Source of the DNA: Volvariella volvacea V23
Taxonomy: Eukaryota; Basidiomycota; Agaricomycetes; Agaricales; Pluteaceae
Direction: 5' to 3'
DNA length: 64,000 bases
NCBI GenBank assembly: GCA_000349905.1
Contig: KB722741.1
Location: forward strand, 387,953-451,952
Positions 37,358-49,055 of this stretch are shown piece by piece. The notes beneath the pieces are model-generated. The model saw nothing but the letters and a program-made list of their open reading frames with translations. It searched no databases and was not told the DNA's origin. Made by a program: the position numbers and the translations under genes. Every line of letters starts with the position of its first letter. The stretch's first letter is position 1.

Positions 37358-38466
37358 CTATGAGGTGAGGGACTGCAACAGTTTGTCCAGGTCCTCATCT
37401 GATGGGAACAATGATTTGAATTGCATGGCATTTTTTGGTAGGTTATCTTTAGCAGGCAGGGATCGTTCACTTGCAGCCCTTACGATTGCATTCAGCAGAT
37501 GCTCGTGTGTTTGGGCTCCTTCGGGATACTGTGATAAAGGAGATCAGACCCAAAAAGTCCACAACAACAGAGTCAAGGTTGCTTGCCTCAATGGGAAGTG
37601 CACGGGTTGAGGACACTGGGCTTATCGATGATGCATTGACCAGCTCCGATTCTGACGATTCACGGTCAAACGTGGCTGCCGATAGTTTGAATCTTTGTTG
37701 TGGTGGTGAGGCCGATGAGCTCGGTGTTGGTAGGCTGGTCATTGAGATGGTTGTGGACATGTGTTGAGTAGTAGTTTGCTCTTGTGATGAGGCTCGTGCA
37801 TCAAGCCAAGCCTTTATTTCCCCTTCTGGAACCGCTAGAAGCGCAGCCCACGTGGTAATCAGACTTGGTGGGGGATTAGGTTGTGACTCTGACAGGATTT
37901 TCAAGTGCTGCATGGCTTGTGTCGTTAATGTGGACTGTGCTATTTTATAGTATTAGTACTAGTTCAAGTAGGACTGGTGATATTCACTAACGTAACAGCT
38001 CGTCCACTGGGCTGTGGTGTTCGCGACGCCGTCGTCGATAAAACCAGGCCGTCAGGTTGCTCATTCGCCACGATTTATTGCCCATGACTTCCTGTCAACA
38101 AGACAGCATGTTACCAAGCGCGGGATTACGAGAAACGGATGACAACTGACATGGATTTGAGCCAATAAGACTCTTCTTTCGGCTGGCGTTGGATTATGGG
38201 CGACAGTTTGGTAGTAATCTTGAAGAAACCGATGGACATGAGTACTGAATGGCAAAGAAGTCGTCTCGTGCTAAAATATCAAACATACTCTCAAGTATGT
38301 CAATACCCTTGTGAGTTATCCGAAATCTGTGCGCTGATAGAGGTTCCTTCGGCAGTTCATCAGCCAGAGTTTTCGACTCGTCTATGGCGAAGGTTACGGT
38401 TGGTTTGCTCTCTGAAATTTGGGGCAGGGCGCTTGGGGCCATCCCTGTTGATGCTGTGAAGGACAT
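37358..38466 (-). CDS. Divergent homeodomain-like protein, putative transcription factor
   Basis: Minus-strand gene with well-defined exons: one ending at 38151, 38091-37992, one starting at 37939, and a final exon ending at the TAG at 37358. The central region reads HRFLQDYYQTVAHNPTPAERRVLLAQIH, then MSNLTAWFYRRRREHH. This fits the helix 1 / helix 2 / recognition-helix spacing of a homeodomain. The recognition helix keeps W48 and F49 but has Arg where Asn51 is nearly invariant. The C-terminal half is Ser/Thr rich and ends with a conserved-looking acidic helix, FPSDEDLDKLLQSL. The first exon is uncertain: from ATG 38466 the simple intron does not keep frame, while a donor at ACC/GTAACC with acceptor TTTTAG near 38271 does. 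Probably nuclear. Confidence 0.6.
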
Positions 38467-39400
38467 TCCAGTCCAACAGTAGAGTTATTGAGTGGTAATT
38501 GTGGTCAATTGTGGTAGAAGATGAGATGTGATAGATAACAATTGCCCAAGGAATTTTTGCTCATTTTTTGCTTAAATACTTTTTTGCGCCAAGGCTGTCA
38601 TGTGCGGACAATTTCCTTTTCCAGCGCCACCGATTATTCCCGCCGTTTCTATGGATTTCGGTGAGCAATTTAATGTTGTGTGCCTCTGTTCTGCTCACCT
38701 TGAAACCCCCTATGACTGTCTGGGAGCAACCTTCCGTAAATAAAAAGAGGGTAGTCTAGTCTGAATTCGCATCATTGATGTGTCTTGAGGTACCGGCTGT
38801 GTGATTAGCCGATCAAGCCGTTTATAACCTGATCAGGTTCAGCTCAATATCCCTTCCCCGCCTTTGCATTGCTAATGAAGTCATTCCTTGCCTGCAAGGC
38901 CCAGCTTCGCTAACGATAAACCGCCACTCTCCCACCAGCATGATTATCGCTCGCCGGCCTCACCGTATCCTTTCCGTTCTCGACATCATCTTTGTGCCGA
39001 ATCGCCGAAAAGCCGAGGAGAACATCTGAGCGGTCGTTGTGCTTCGCTTTGCCCCAGTTGAATGTCAACGGTCGTGTCTGCAGCACGTCGTTCGAAGTGC
39101 AGTGAAAACCAGTGGAAATAAGAGAGCGGACGTCCGCACGGAATATGTGTGGCCACCGATGTCGAAATCCCATGGCTTTACGCTCTCCCGAAATTTCCTA
39201 GTCTGGAACGGCAGCGGGTACGATCAGAACTTGGGCCATGGCATTCACATGTTAAAACCGCTCCGCTTCGAAGACATGCATTGCATTTCCGACTTTATTA
39301 GTCTTGCTTTAGTGCTTTAGAGTTCTTGATATAACCCCTTCATCCATATCCCGTCTCCACTCTGGCATCGTCATCAGTCTGCCAACCTCCAGCCTGAATC
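38467..39400. other. Divergent intergenic region, no gene seen
   Basis: About 930 bases between the homeodomain-like gene (minus) and the mitochondrial carrier (plus). A cctgatcaggttcag stretch near 38830 recalls part of a TPP riboswitch but lacks the rest. No gene is supported. Confidence 0.45.
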
Positions 39401-40643
39401 ATGTCTCGTAACAGCAACAAGAAACCAGTTGGCTTTGCCACACATATCACTGCTGGAGGTATTGCGGGGGCATGTGAAGCGGTAGGTGGCACCCTAGTCG
39501 TATCGAGCGTTAGTACTGAGTCATTTCTGCATTGCAGCTCGCATGTCAGCCTCTCGATACTATCAAAGTGCGGATGCAATTATCAAGGTCCGGACGGATA
39601 CCAGGGGTATGTGGAAGGCCCCATCGCAGTGGTCGCGAGTGAGGCTGACACTTACCCCATAGACAAAACCCAGGGGCTTCCTCGCTACAGGAGCCTACAT
39701 TGTCCGACGTGAGACACCTCTTGCGCTGTACAAGGGATTGGGAGCCGTGCTATCTGGCATAGTACCGAAGATGGCTATAAGATTTGCGAGCTTTGAGACA
39801 TACAAGGGCTGGCTGGCGGACAAAAGCACAGGGAAGACCAGTGTCGGCATGATCTTCCTCGGTGAGTTGGCATTGATCCGTGCTTTCCCCACTCTCCTTC
39901 TGACTCGGTCTCTCAGCTGGCTTGGGTGCTGGTACGACAGAGGCCGTGGCAGTGGTGACACCTATGGAGGTCGTGAAAATCCGCTTGCAGGCACAGCAGC
40001 ATTCGCTGGCAGATCCATTGGAGGCCCCGAGATATCGCAATGCTGGTCATGCGGTCTATACCATCATCCGTGAAGAAGGGGTGTCTACTCTGTATCGTGG
40101 CGTCTCTTTGACTGCGCTACGTCAAGCGACAAATCAGGGTATGGAATGATACTTCTTTCTCCGATGTGGGATCCAGTCATCTAATCAATCGTGCAGGTGC
40201 AAACTTTACTGCGTATCAGGAGATAAAGAAGTTCGCACACAGGATGCAACCCGACTTGCAAGAACTACCCTCGTACCAGCACATGATCATCGGTCTGATC
40301 TCCGGTGCGATGGGTCCGTTCTCGAACGCTCCTATAGATACTATTAAGACTCGTAAGTTCAGGTGTGAGGGAAGGGTTAGAGTGCACGTGCTGATGCCAG
40401 CGGTCTTCAGGTCTGCAAAAAGCTACATACGCGCCGGGAACGTCTTCTTTCCAAAAGATTGCCGCAATCGCAAAAGACATGTGGAAGATGGAGGGTGTCC
40501 GTTCGTTCTACAAGGGTATCACGCCCCGCGTTCTTCGTGTCGCTCCAGGGCAAGCCATTGTCTTCGCAGTATACGAGAGGGTTAGCAATGCGATCGAGAA
40601 AATGAAGCCAACCATCCGGGAAGATGACGGATATTCCGAGTAG
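39401..40643 (+). CDS. SFC1: Mitochondrial succinate/fumarate carrier (SFC1/ACR1 type)
   Basis: Inner-membrane antiporter that brings cytosolic succinate into mitochondria in exchange for fumarate, needed for growth on C2 compounds. Six exons of about 319 codons fit in frame. All three carrier signatures are present: QPLDTIKVR, TPMEVVKIR and APIDTIKTR. The stretch ETPLALYKGLGAVLSGIVPKMAIRF is characteristic of the SFC1 subfamily rather than citrate or ornithine carriers. GVSLTALRQATNQGANF and RVLRVAPGQAIVF close repeats 2 and 3. Typical length for the family. No presequence, as usual for carriers. Confidence 0.93.
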
Positions 40644-40856
40644 TTAGACCCTGCACATTCGATGTAGCATTATATATATATTTGCACATATGACCACATA
40701 CCTCGATGCAATGTAATTATTTCCAATCTGCAGAGCACTTCGCGTGTCCCCAGCAGGTTGATGGAGATCATCGGGTATGGCGAGTTCCGGAACACCGGGC
40801 CCGCATATCTTTAATCGCCACAACCACCATTGCAAACCCAAGCACTGATGTCAGCC

Positions 40857-42130
40857 ATGAGGACAGTGCTGGTGCTACATGGGTGAGTCCAGCTTCCGGT
40901 CGCGTGCCTTGTAATGTTCCAAACCCAAATCTGCAACCAGGTACTCCCAGAACGCCAATATCTTTAGCAAGCGGGTTAGTAAAGTTGATATAGTCCACCG
41001 CTGTACTGAAGCGATTCTTATACATAGCTAGGAGCACTGCGCAAGGAATGTGGAAAGGATTTTGAACTTGGTAATTTTCGTTAAATGACGACAGTTCGGG
41101 ATGTCGCGTGTTCATTTATGCTCAGTCTTCGTGGACGCTCCACACATCCTCCATCCTGTTGATCTCGTCGGTGCAGCTTCTCAACAGTCTCAAGAAGCTG
41201 CTTTAAGTGCAATGGGTGCCTCGGAAGCTTCTCTGGCGGCCGCAGATCCCACTCTGACGCCTCGAGGGTGGTGGAGGACGAACAGGGAAAGGACGGTATA
41301 TACGGGAGTGGAAGAATCGCTGTTGGTGATTAGAGATGTTTTAAAGACCAAGAGATTTCATGTGAGCTTTTCGAGGGGTTTCGGGTGCGTTGGAATGCTG
41401 ACTGACTTGCTCCCGTTCAGGGTGTGTTTGGGTTTAGGTGAATTCACAGCAATAGCGTCTTATATGGAGCCTTTTTTCATCTTCCATTCTTATTTGAACA
41501 GCCAAGGGGCCGCTTTTGCTGCTCTAATAGCTGCCCTTGTGAGTTTCACTACATCTGGTTTCGACGGGTGACTCAATTGATTGCAGTTAGAGAGGCCCCA
41601 TTTATATGCACCATTTATGGTTGATGGTCAACCGGTACATCCACCATTGTACGTCAATGCCTTCTGCGGTTGATTAAAAATGACGTTTCCTACCGCGTGG
41701 GCAGAGAGTTCTGCGTGTCAGTTTCTGGATTCAGGGTTAACGATGATTTTGCTCGTCCATTCTTCTCGCCACCCTATGAAACCCCTACACTGCATGTCAT
41801 TGGGAAAACGGACATTGTGGTTACAGAAGAACGGTCACAGCAATTGATCGAAGTGTCGGCAAATAAACGGGTGGAAGAGCACGAAGGAGGTGAGTCATCT
41901 GCTTTCTCCTTTCGACGGCGACTGGATATCACATTCGTGTGCCAATAGGACACTTCGTGCCATCAAAGGGTAATTGGCGTAAATTCCTAAAGAATTACAT
42001 GCTCCACCCTCTTGCGGATTTGCCATCCCCTGGATCTGCTGGTACACCACTAGCATCCGCCACTAACTCTGGCACTGCGACACCGTTACCTGGTGCTACC
42101 GATGATCCCGCCAGTATCCAGAAGCTATGA
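40857..42130 (+). CDS. FSH-type serine hydrolase (OVCA2/FSH1 family)
   Basis: Alpha/beta-hydrolase-fold serine esterase of unknown physiological substrate. Nine exons (40857-40882, 40941-40974, 41028-41070, 41126-41361, 41421-41437, 41502-41538, 41587-41648, 41705-41889, 41949-42130) give 273 aa. The first three exons are tiny (26, 34, 43 nt) but encode the unmistakable start VLVLHGYSQNANIFSKR, then LGALRKECG and FVDAPHIL. The nucleophile elbow GFSQGAAFAALIAAL spans an intron, the acid is Asp in HVIGKTDIVV, and the His is GGHFVPSKG. The C-terminal tail is Ser/Thr/Pro rich. There is no signal peptide, so it is probably cytosolic. The ATG at 40857 is set by homology of the start. Confidence 0.9.
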
Positions 42131-42882
42131 ACTTGACGACTGGGTAACGCCACTGCCCTTTCCGATGGGACATAGAATCCCTAGAACTTAGAAGTGGTAT
42201 ACATACCCTAATTGCGCTTCTCCCAATGCCGATCTGCTGTGGAGCTCATTAAACGTACGCTTGACTGCCACTTAAGCGTACGATAAAGATTCTATCTGGA
42301 CTTAATCACTGATGACTGCGAGATGTGATGCAAGCCAAGAAACACCGACAATTCAAATCAAAACGGCCATCGATCTGAACCATTAATGGCTCGAGCTAGC
42401 AAAAATCAGCGGCACCCATTAGCATCCCATTGCGTGGCCTGTGTATACGGCGATTTGTATGTCAGGGACTGTCAGAATATGAGGGTCACTGCCGGACTTC
42501 GATTTGGTGTTTGGATGGCCCAGAACACGCGTTGATCCAGGGCAGAATGGGGGATATACTGGGATACAGCGCACCCGATTAAATCACGCTGAAGAAGCAG
42601 GCAGCTCTCTATTAACAGGGGATACTGCATTGGTCTTATGGCCTGGCTGGACGTGCCCTCGACAGGATGCATGCTGCCATCAGAGATCTGGGGATTGCGG
42701 ATGACTGAGTTGTGGCGTAACAGTGATTGTGACGTGCGTGACAGATAGATGGCCCAAACAAAGGCAAACACGCACCAAGCCAATAGGCGATATTGGGAGG
42801 AGACCTTTATACCACCCCAATCTGCCCGCCCTCCTCGAAGACGGCCATCTTGACACCATCTGAACGCGTTTTTTGACCCAAA
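42131..42882. other. Intergenic stretch, no gene seen
   Basis: About 750 bases between the hydrolase and transportin, both on the plus strand. It holds short frames only and no recognisable RNA gene. Confidence 0.45.
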
Positions 42883-45800
42883 ATGGACCTTTGGTCACCA
42901 CAGCCTGCGGGCCTCCATGAAATTCTGACGACGATCCACCAATCGACCGAAGTCAACCCAGCTGTGCAGCGTGTCATCACCCAAGTACGCCTCGATCCCT
43001 CACCTTTTCTTGTTTTTGAATCGCATTGGCTAATCTCCATGCGTATCCGTATTAGAAACTCAATCAATTCACGCGCGTCCCCGAATATATTGCATATCTG
43101 GCTTACATCCTCAGTTATACGGAACAGGAGGATGAGCGAATCAGAACCATTGCTGGTTATTTGCTCAAGAACAATTCACGATTAATACTTTCTGCGCCAC
43201 ACGAGGTAGCAGAATATGTCAAGGCGGCAGTCCTCGAAGCCTTCAATCACAAGTCTATCATGATTCGTAATGCAGCAAGCCAGGACATTGTCGCCTTCCT
43301 TGGTGTCCTGGAACCGAAGAACTGGCCGCAGTGCTTGGAGCGCCTCGTCAATGCCCTTGATTCCCCGGATGTGGACGTACAGGAGGTGAGCGTTTTGTTC
43401 ATCGGATTCGGTTCCCCCGCGGGGAATAATCTGCTTTTGATCGACGGCGTTGTCGCGGGTTGTGGCGGGTTCAAATTCCAGTGCGAATGACCCTGCATTG
43501 TCGTTCATTCATATTGCATTTGATATCTGATCAACCCTTCTGACAACCTAATCTTAATTTTCTCTTTGGTTTCTGATATGGGTCGTCCTTACTGATTATG
43601 GTATCTCAGGCCGCGTTCAACGCGCTAGAGAAGGCCTGCGAAGACTATCCACGCAAAATGGATTTTGAGCTGAACGGAACGAGGCCACTGGACTACATGA
43701 TCCCCAAATTCCTCATGCTCTCCGAACACCCGTCATCCAAGATACGCTCTCATGCCGTTGCATGCCTTTCATATTTCGTCCCCATCAACTGTCAATCGCT
43801 CTTCGTCCATATAGATGCATTCATTTCATGCCTATTCAAACGCGCTTCCGATGATGACCCTTCTGTCCGACGACACGTCTGCCAAGCCCTTGTGCTGCTT
43901 CTTGCAGCACGCCCGGAGAAGTTGATGCCAGAAATGGCCAACGTAGCAGAGTACATGCTATATTCTACGAAAGACAAGAACGAAAGCGTCGCACTAGAAG
44001 CTTGCGAGTTCTGGCTCACGTTTGCCGAAGATGCAGAACTGGCGGCTTACCTCCATCCTCTTCTGGGCAAGGTGGCACCAGTATTGTTGGATTGCATGGT
44101 TTACGGGGAGGATGACCTTTTATGGTTAGAAGGCGATTTAGAGGATACAGCTGTTCCGGATAAGGAATCGGACATCAAGCCACGCCACTATGGCGGAAAG
44201 ATGCACGCTGTGGAAAGGGAAGGGAATGGCCAGGAGGGCGAGCCAAAGACACGCATTGGCGCTTATGGCGAGGAGATCATCAACTCTGATGAAGAAGATT
44301 TCGACGAGGATGACGACTTTGACGACGATATGTCGACGGAGTGGAATCTCAGGAAATGCGCGGCCGCTGCGCTGGATGTGTTGGCTGTACGCTTTGGTGG
44401 AGAGCTACTGAACGTGCTCTTGGGACCGCTCAAAGATAAGCTATGGAGCAGCGATTGGTTGCAAAGAGAAAGTGGTATCTTGGCGCTGGGCGCGATGGCC
44501 GAAGGTCAGTGATCGGTTATCGTTGGTGAGGGTCCACGTAGTCTAACTTGCTACAGGCTGTATTGAGGCAATTGAACCCCACCTGCCAACTCTAATTCCC
44601 TACCTCATCAACACTCTCAATGATCCGAAGGTTGGCACTATTCATTTGATATCGAGTCCTCATGCCCACATTCCCTTTTTTACTAGCCTTTGGTTCGCTC
44701 GATCACATGCTGGACCCTGGGTCGCTATGCAAGCTGGACAACGCAACCCATATCTGAGGAGCACAAGAGGCTTTACTTTGTACCCACAATGGAAGGAGTG
44801 AGTAGCCTCATTTCATTCATGCCGTTCTTCATCTAAGCGCTTTACAGCTCTTACGTATGGTCTTGGACAACAACAAGCGAGTTCAAGAAGCCGGCTGTAG
44901 CGCCTTCGCTACGCTTGAAGAAGATGCAGGTGCCGAGATTGCACCCTTCTTGGAGCCCGTCTTACGAAACTTGGTCTTCGCATTTGATAAGTACCAACAC
45001 AAGAATATGCTCATCCTCTACGATGCCGTGGGTACTTTGGCTGACGCCGTGGGCCGAGCGCTCTCGAACCCAACATACGTCGAGATTTTGATGCCGCCAT
45101 TAACTCACCGATGGTCGAAACTCAAGGATGACGACGAAGATCTCATCCCCCTGCTCGAGGTCCGTAGCGTCGTGGCGTTCCGTTCAATAAGAAGTAGCTG
45201 ATATCTGGGCTAGTGTTTGGCATCTGTGACAATTGCTATGGGACCAGCATTCCACCCTTATGCAGGACCAGTGTTCAACCGCTGCAATTCCATTATCCAT
45301 AATTCACTGCTCCAATATCAAGCCCACCAGCAGAATCCAGACCTTGATGAGCCCGACAGGACCTTCCTCGTTGTCGCACTTGATCTGCTATCGGGCTTGA
45401 CGCAGGGGTTGGGTATGCTGTTGGAACCTCTGATCGTTCAGAGCAATCCCAACCTCTTGAACCTCCTCACTGTTTGCTTGAAGCATCCTCAAGCAGCGGT
45501 GCGTCAGTCAGCGTATGCGCTAGTTGGTGATTTGGCTATGAGTTGCTTCAAGTTGTTGCAGCCGCATATGCCCGCCATCATGCAAGAGTTGGTGATGCAA
45601 CTTGATCCTGAACCAAAGGTCGAGTTTATCAGCGCGTCCAACAATGCTGCTTGGTCAGTAGGAGAGGTTGCTCTGAGATACGGACGTGGTATGTTCTTCG
45701 TGTCCCTGCAAGTCTCATTTCTAACCAATTTTGTAGACAATGCCGAGTTCCAACAGTGGGTCAACCCACTAATTGCTCGTTTGATCCCTATCCTCCTTCA

Positions 45801-46253
45801 TCCCAAAGCACCCCGCAGTCTCCATGAGAATGCTGCCGTCTCAATAGGTCGAATTGGATTGATGCATCCGCATATGGTGGCACCCCATCTACCCGAGTTC
45901 GCTCAAGCATGGTGCCAAGCATTGTTCGAGATACGTGATAATGAAGAAAAAGACTCGGCATTCCGTGGTCTGTGTACTCTGGTACAGACCAATCCTGCAG
46001 GAATCATGAAAGTACGAGATCTACCTAATTTTATCCATCGATAGTGACTGATATATGCGCGATGATCATTCAGAGCCTTCTTTGGTTCTGCAATGCTATC
46101 GTAAGATGGAATCACCCATCACCAGAATTGAACAACATGTTCCAAACTCTGCTCCATGGCTTCAAACAGCATGACCCTCAAGCTTGGGCAGCCCAGGTTG
46201 CGTCCTTCCCACCAGTGATCCAGGAACGGCTTGCAGCACGATACGGTGTATAA
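42883..46253 (+). CDS. KAP104: Transportin / karyopherin beta-2 (KAP104)
   Basis: Importin-beta-family receptor that carries PY-NLS cargo such as RNA-binding proteins into the nucleus with Ran-GTP. HEAT-repeat protein of about 910 residues across about nine exons. The start [15 protein letters not shown] and [11 protein letters not shown] of the first HEAT repeats are typical. The acidic HEAT8 loop is visible ([17 protein letters not shown]) and is followed by [18 protein letters not shown]. Later repeats include [20 protein letters not shown] and the C-terminal [12 protein letters not shown] and [17 protein letters not shown]. The last exon ends [12 protein letters not shown]. Intron 2 is 224 nt, longer than the other introns here (50-66 nt). 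Confidence 0.95.
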
Positions 46254-47359
46254 TCCATACAGTTCAATACACCAAATTTCCATCGATGTCATATACAAAT
46301 CGCAAACGATATATCACTGCCCATGGTTTATTCGTCAACAACTCTGAGCCCTGGCTTTGTCTAATGCGTCTTCGTCCGTGTTGCCCCATGCCCCATGCCC
46401 TATTTCAGTTTCTGTTGCGTCTCGCGTCTGGATCTTTTTACTTCTTGTGTCTGTCCTCTCTATTTGCCTCAACTTTTTTACGTACCAGTAGCAATAGTCT
46501 ATCTCTCTATCTCTCCTGTCAGATTGTTTTTTGTTTCAATTACATACATACGTACCTCCTACATACAGACGACTCGTGTTTTCATATCAACATTACCCGT
46601 CATACATACCCTCCTTTTGTCCGCCCACCCGAAATCCCTTTCCATCCGCCACCCCCATCATTCCCTCAACTCCGACATCCACACATCACAGAACTCGCGA
46701 ACCCCGACGACTCTGATGACGACCGTTATATGTCCATAAGGTTTTCCGTCCTTCCGTCGCTAGTATGTTCTTTCTTTTTCTATGCCTTGCCCTCACACAT
46801 TGTACGTGTACGGCATATTTCTCTCAAAAACATTCCCTGTTTGCATATCTCAGTCATTATTTTCTCTCCACTTTTTTACGTAGCATTACTGTAGGTAGTC
46901 AACAACGAATCGGTCTCTCTGTCTCTCGTCATTAGGTAGTTACATACATACATAGTACTTAGGTAGCATTAGGATACATCTTTTCTCGTTCTTTACTGCT
47001 TCTTTTCTTCCTCTTTAGCTCGTTTTGTCATGCGCAAAGTAGATACACACACCGATCCAGATGTAAAACATACGTACGTACCACATAGCCCCTGCTGCCA
47101 GTTTTGATGACTTCCCTTGTTTTCGGAATCGTTTGAGCACATCGATATCATCATCACCATCATCATATGCATAATCTATCGCATCTGTACGAATACTCGC
47201 TTATTGACATTGTGTATGTGTGCGCGGGCGGGTCATCGCCCACTTGGAATTGGACATTGATGAACCACTAAACATTCAGAATTGGATAGGGTATGCAAAA
47301 ATCGTCAGAGTTTCAAACCCAACAAAGTAGAAAAGAAGACAAGATAGCGGACTCGTAAA
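46254..47359. other. Convergent 3' intergenic region
   Basis: About 1.1 kb between convergent transportin and lectin genes. It is T-rich with tacata/catac microsatellite-like tracts (for example 46941-46954) and an atcatcatc tract near 47150. A long open frame on the plus strand here is composed of 3'-UTR-like pyrimidine sequence and is not supported. Confidence 0.5.
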
Positions 47360-49055
47360 TTAGTATCGTTTACTATCTGCATACAACCCCCCGAATCCTC
47401 CACCGGGTGCTGGCGACAACGACATTCCCCCAGCCCCTCGGTAGGCGTTACCACCTCCGATGCCTCCAAACGCTTTTCTTCGCGTATATTCCTTGTATCC
47501 GTAAAAGGCACCTGCGCACAGCCCGCCAAAGACGATGACCTTGTAGAAGAAAGTCAGCCAAGACCCAGATTCGACTATGCCTTCGCCTGGTTTGGGTTGT
47601 AGCTTGTCGCGTGGAGCGCTGGGTACAGTTAGAATGGCCGAAGAAGTCGTAACCGAGATGATGCTGAGAAGTAGCATGGATAAGCGAGATATTTACTGGG
47701 GAAATGCGATGGGCTTACTCGTGAGCATCATATACATCTCCTGTCAGAGCTGAGAAACCAATGTAGGGTGTCGGAGGAAGAGTAACATTTTGGACGAAGA
47801 TGCAATCAACCCAATCATCCCCTACGAGTGGCATTAGTGCGATCAATCTCCATAGGTAGGTATACTACTCACAAGCCTTGTAATGAATTTTAACCTGTCG
47901 GTCGGTTCAAATCAGCACCGGGAAGAGAGGATTTGGAGTGGGCACATACATCCAGGAACTTGTCCTTCAAGTAAGTGATTTTGAGTTTCGTCCCGACATT
48001 TGTCCGTCTGTAGTTGGCCTGGTACTCTAAGTCCAGAAAAGAATGGACTATATGCGCTAGTACTTACCGAGCAGCCGGCAAATATTTGCTTCTCACCATC
48101 ACTTCCAACGTCGTAACTCGTTCTACCATCTCCAAGCATTGCATTTACTCGTGGGAACGAGTACGAATGGCGAGAGTTTGAGTATCTGACATCGAGAATG
48201 AGGATCTGTGAAGGGACTCAAAAACGCATATACTCACGTATCCAAAAAGATACCCAGACCGGTGAACCTGTCTGTACAACTTCTCAGTCAGGTTGCGGAT
48301 ATAGTTGTCCCCGAACTAACCTTTGCTTCCAAATACGGGCCCGGGTAGGGCTCTCTCCTTCGTCAACCAGATGGCTAGACCATCACCAAATAAGTGGCTA
48401 GATTCTCCTGAAATCTACATGGATTAGCGTGAGATGATTGAAATAACGCATGTTGCGGTCTAGCGTACTTTAAATTCGACTTCCAACACGAAATTTGTTG
48501 CGGTCAGCGGTAGTCGGGACCAAAGCCAACCCTATTCAATTCTTGATAAGTTGTGGATGGCACCACGCGACAAAGTCGTACCATTTGTGAGGGTTTAAGT
48601 CGAGTTAGGCGAATGTGTTTATTGGTGTTCTACTCGTCGTTATTAGGTCACTAACAGGAAAGACCACACTAGCCAAGAATGCCACGTACCACATATGCGT
48701 CAGCGCCAAAGTCCCACCACCTATATGTGCACTGAAATAAGACACATAGTAAGCCAGCTTAGATAGATCAACGTGCCGATTTTGCAGGTCTTGGTCGATA
48801 TATGGAGCATAGAGTGAATGTGTCCGAAGTTGGACAGTCTGTCGATCCCTCATTAGTCACAAATACGATTTAAGCGGTTGAACGACTAAGAACAAGACTG
48901 GAGTCCATCCCCAGAGCGATTGCAATTGAACAACAGTAGCCACTTACTCGGTCAATGGTTTCGTTACCTAGACGAGTCTTGTCATCGGAAGCGGCGTGTA
49001 CAAGGGTTGCAAGGAACGCAAAGACGATAGCACAATTAAATGAAGGGAGCAGCAT
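47360..49055 (-). CDS. Legume-like (L-type) cargo lectin, VIP36/EMP47-like
   Basis: Type I membrane lectin that binds N-glycans on cargo and cycles between ER and Golgi. Signal peptide at residues 1-22 (NCAIVFAFLATLVHAA). The lectin domain reads LQNRWWDFGADAYV, NTNKHIRLTRLKPSQMGWLW, LEVEFK/ISGESSHLFGDGLAIW, GLGIFLDT, and NSRHSYSFPRVNAMLGDG. It is followed by an exon with EIM-type GFSALTGD sequence. A membrane segment (FFYKVIVFGGLCAGAFYGY) lies near the C terminus, with a short Gly-rich tail ending DSKRY. I see no classical KKXX signal. The intron splitting the codon before WWDFG has a GC donor (GCACGT). The start at 49055 is set by the signal peptide; a longer frame upstream lacks sense. Confidence 0.9.

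Noticed and set aside
38820..38860. Possible TPP riboswitch fragment (cctgatcaggttcag)
   Set aside because: The other conserved parts of the aptamer are missing and no thiamine gene is next to it.
46184..46894. 236-codon open frame after transportin
   Set aside because: It starts inside the last transportin exon in another frame and continues through T-rich 3' UTR sequence; low complexity and no motif.
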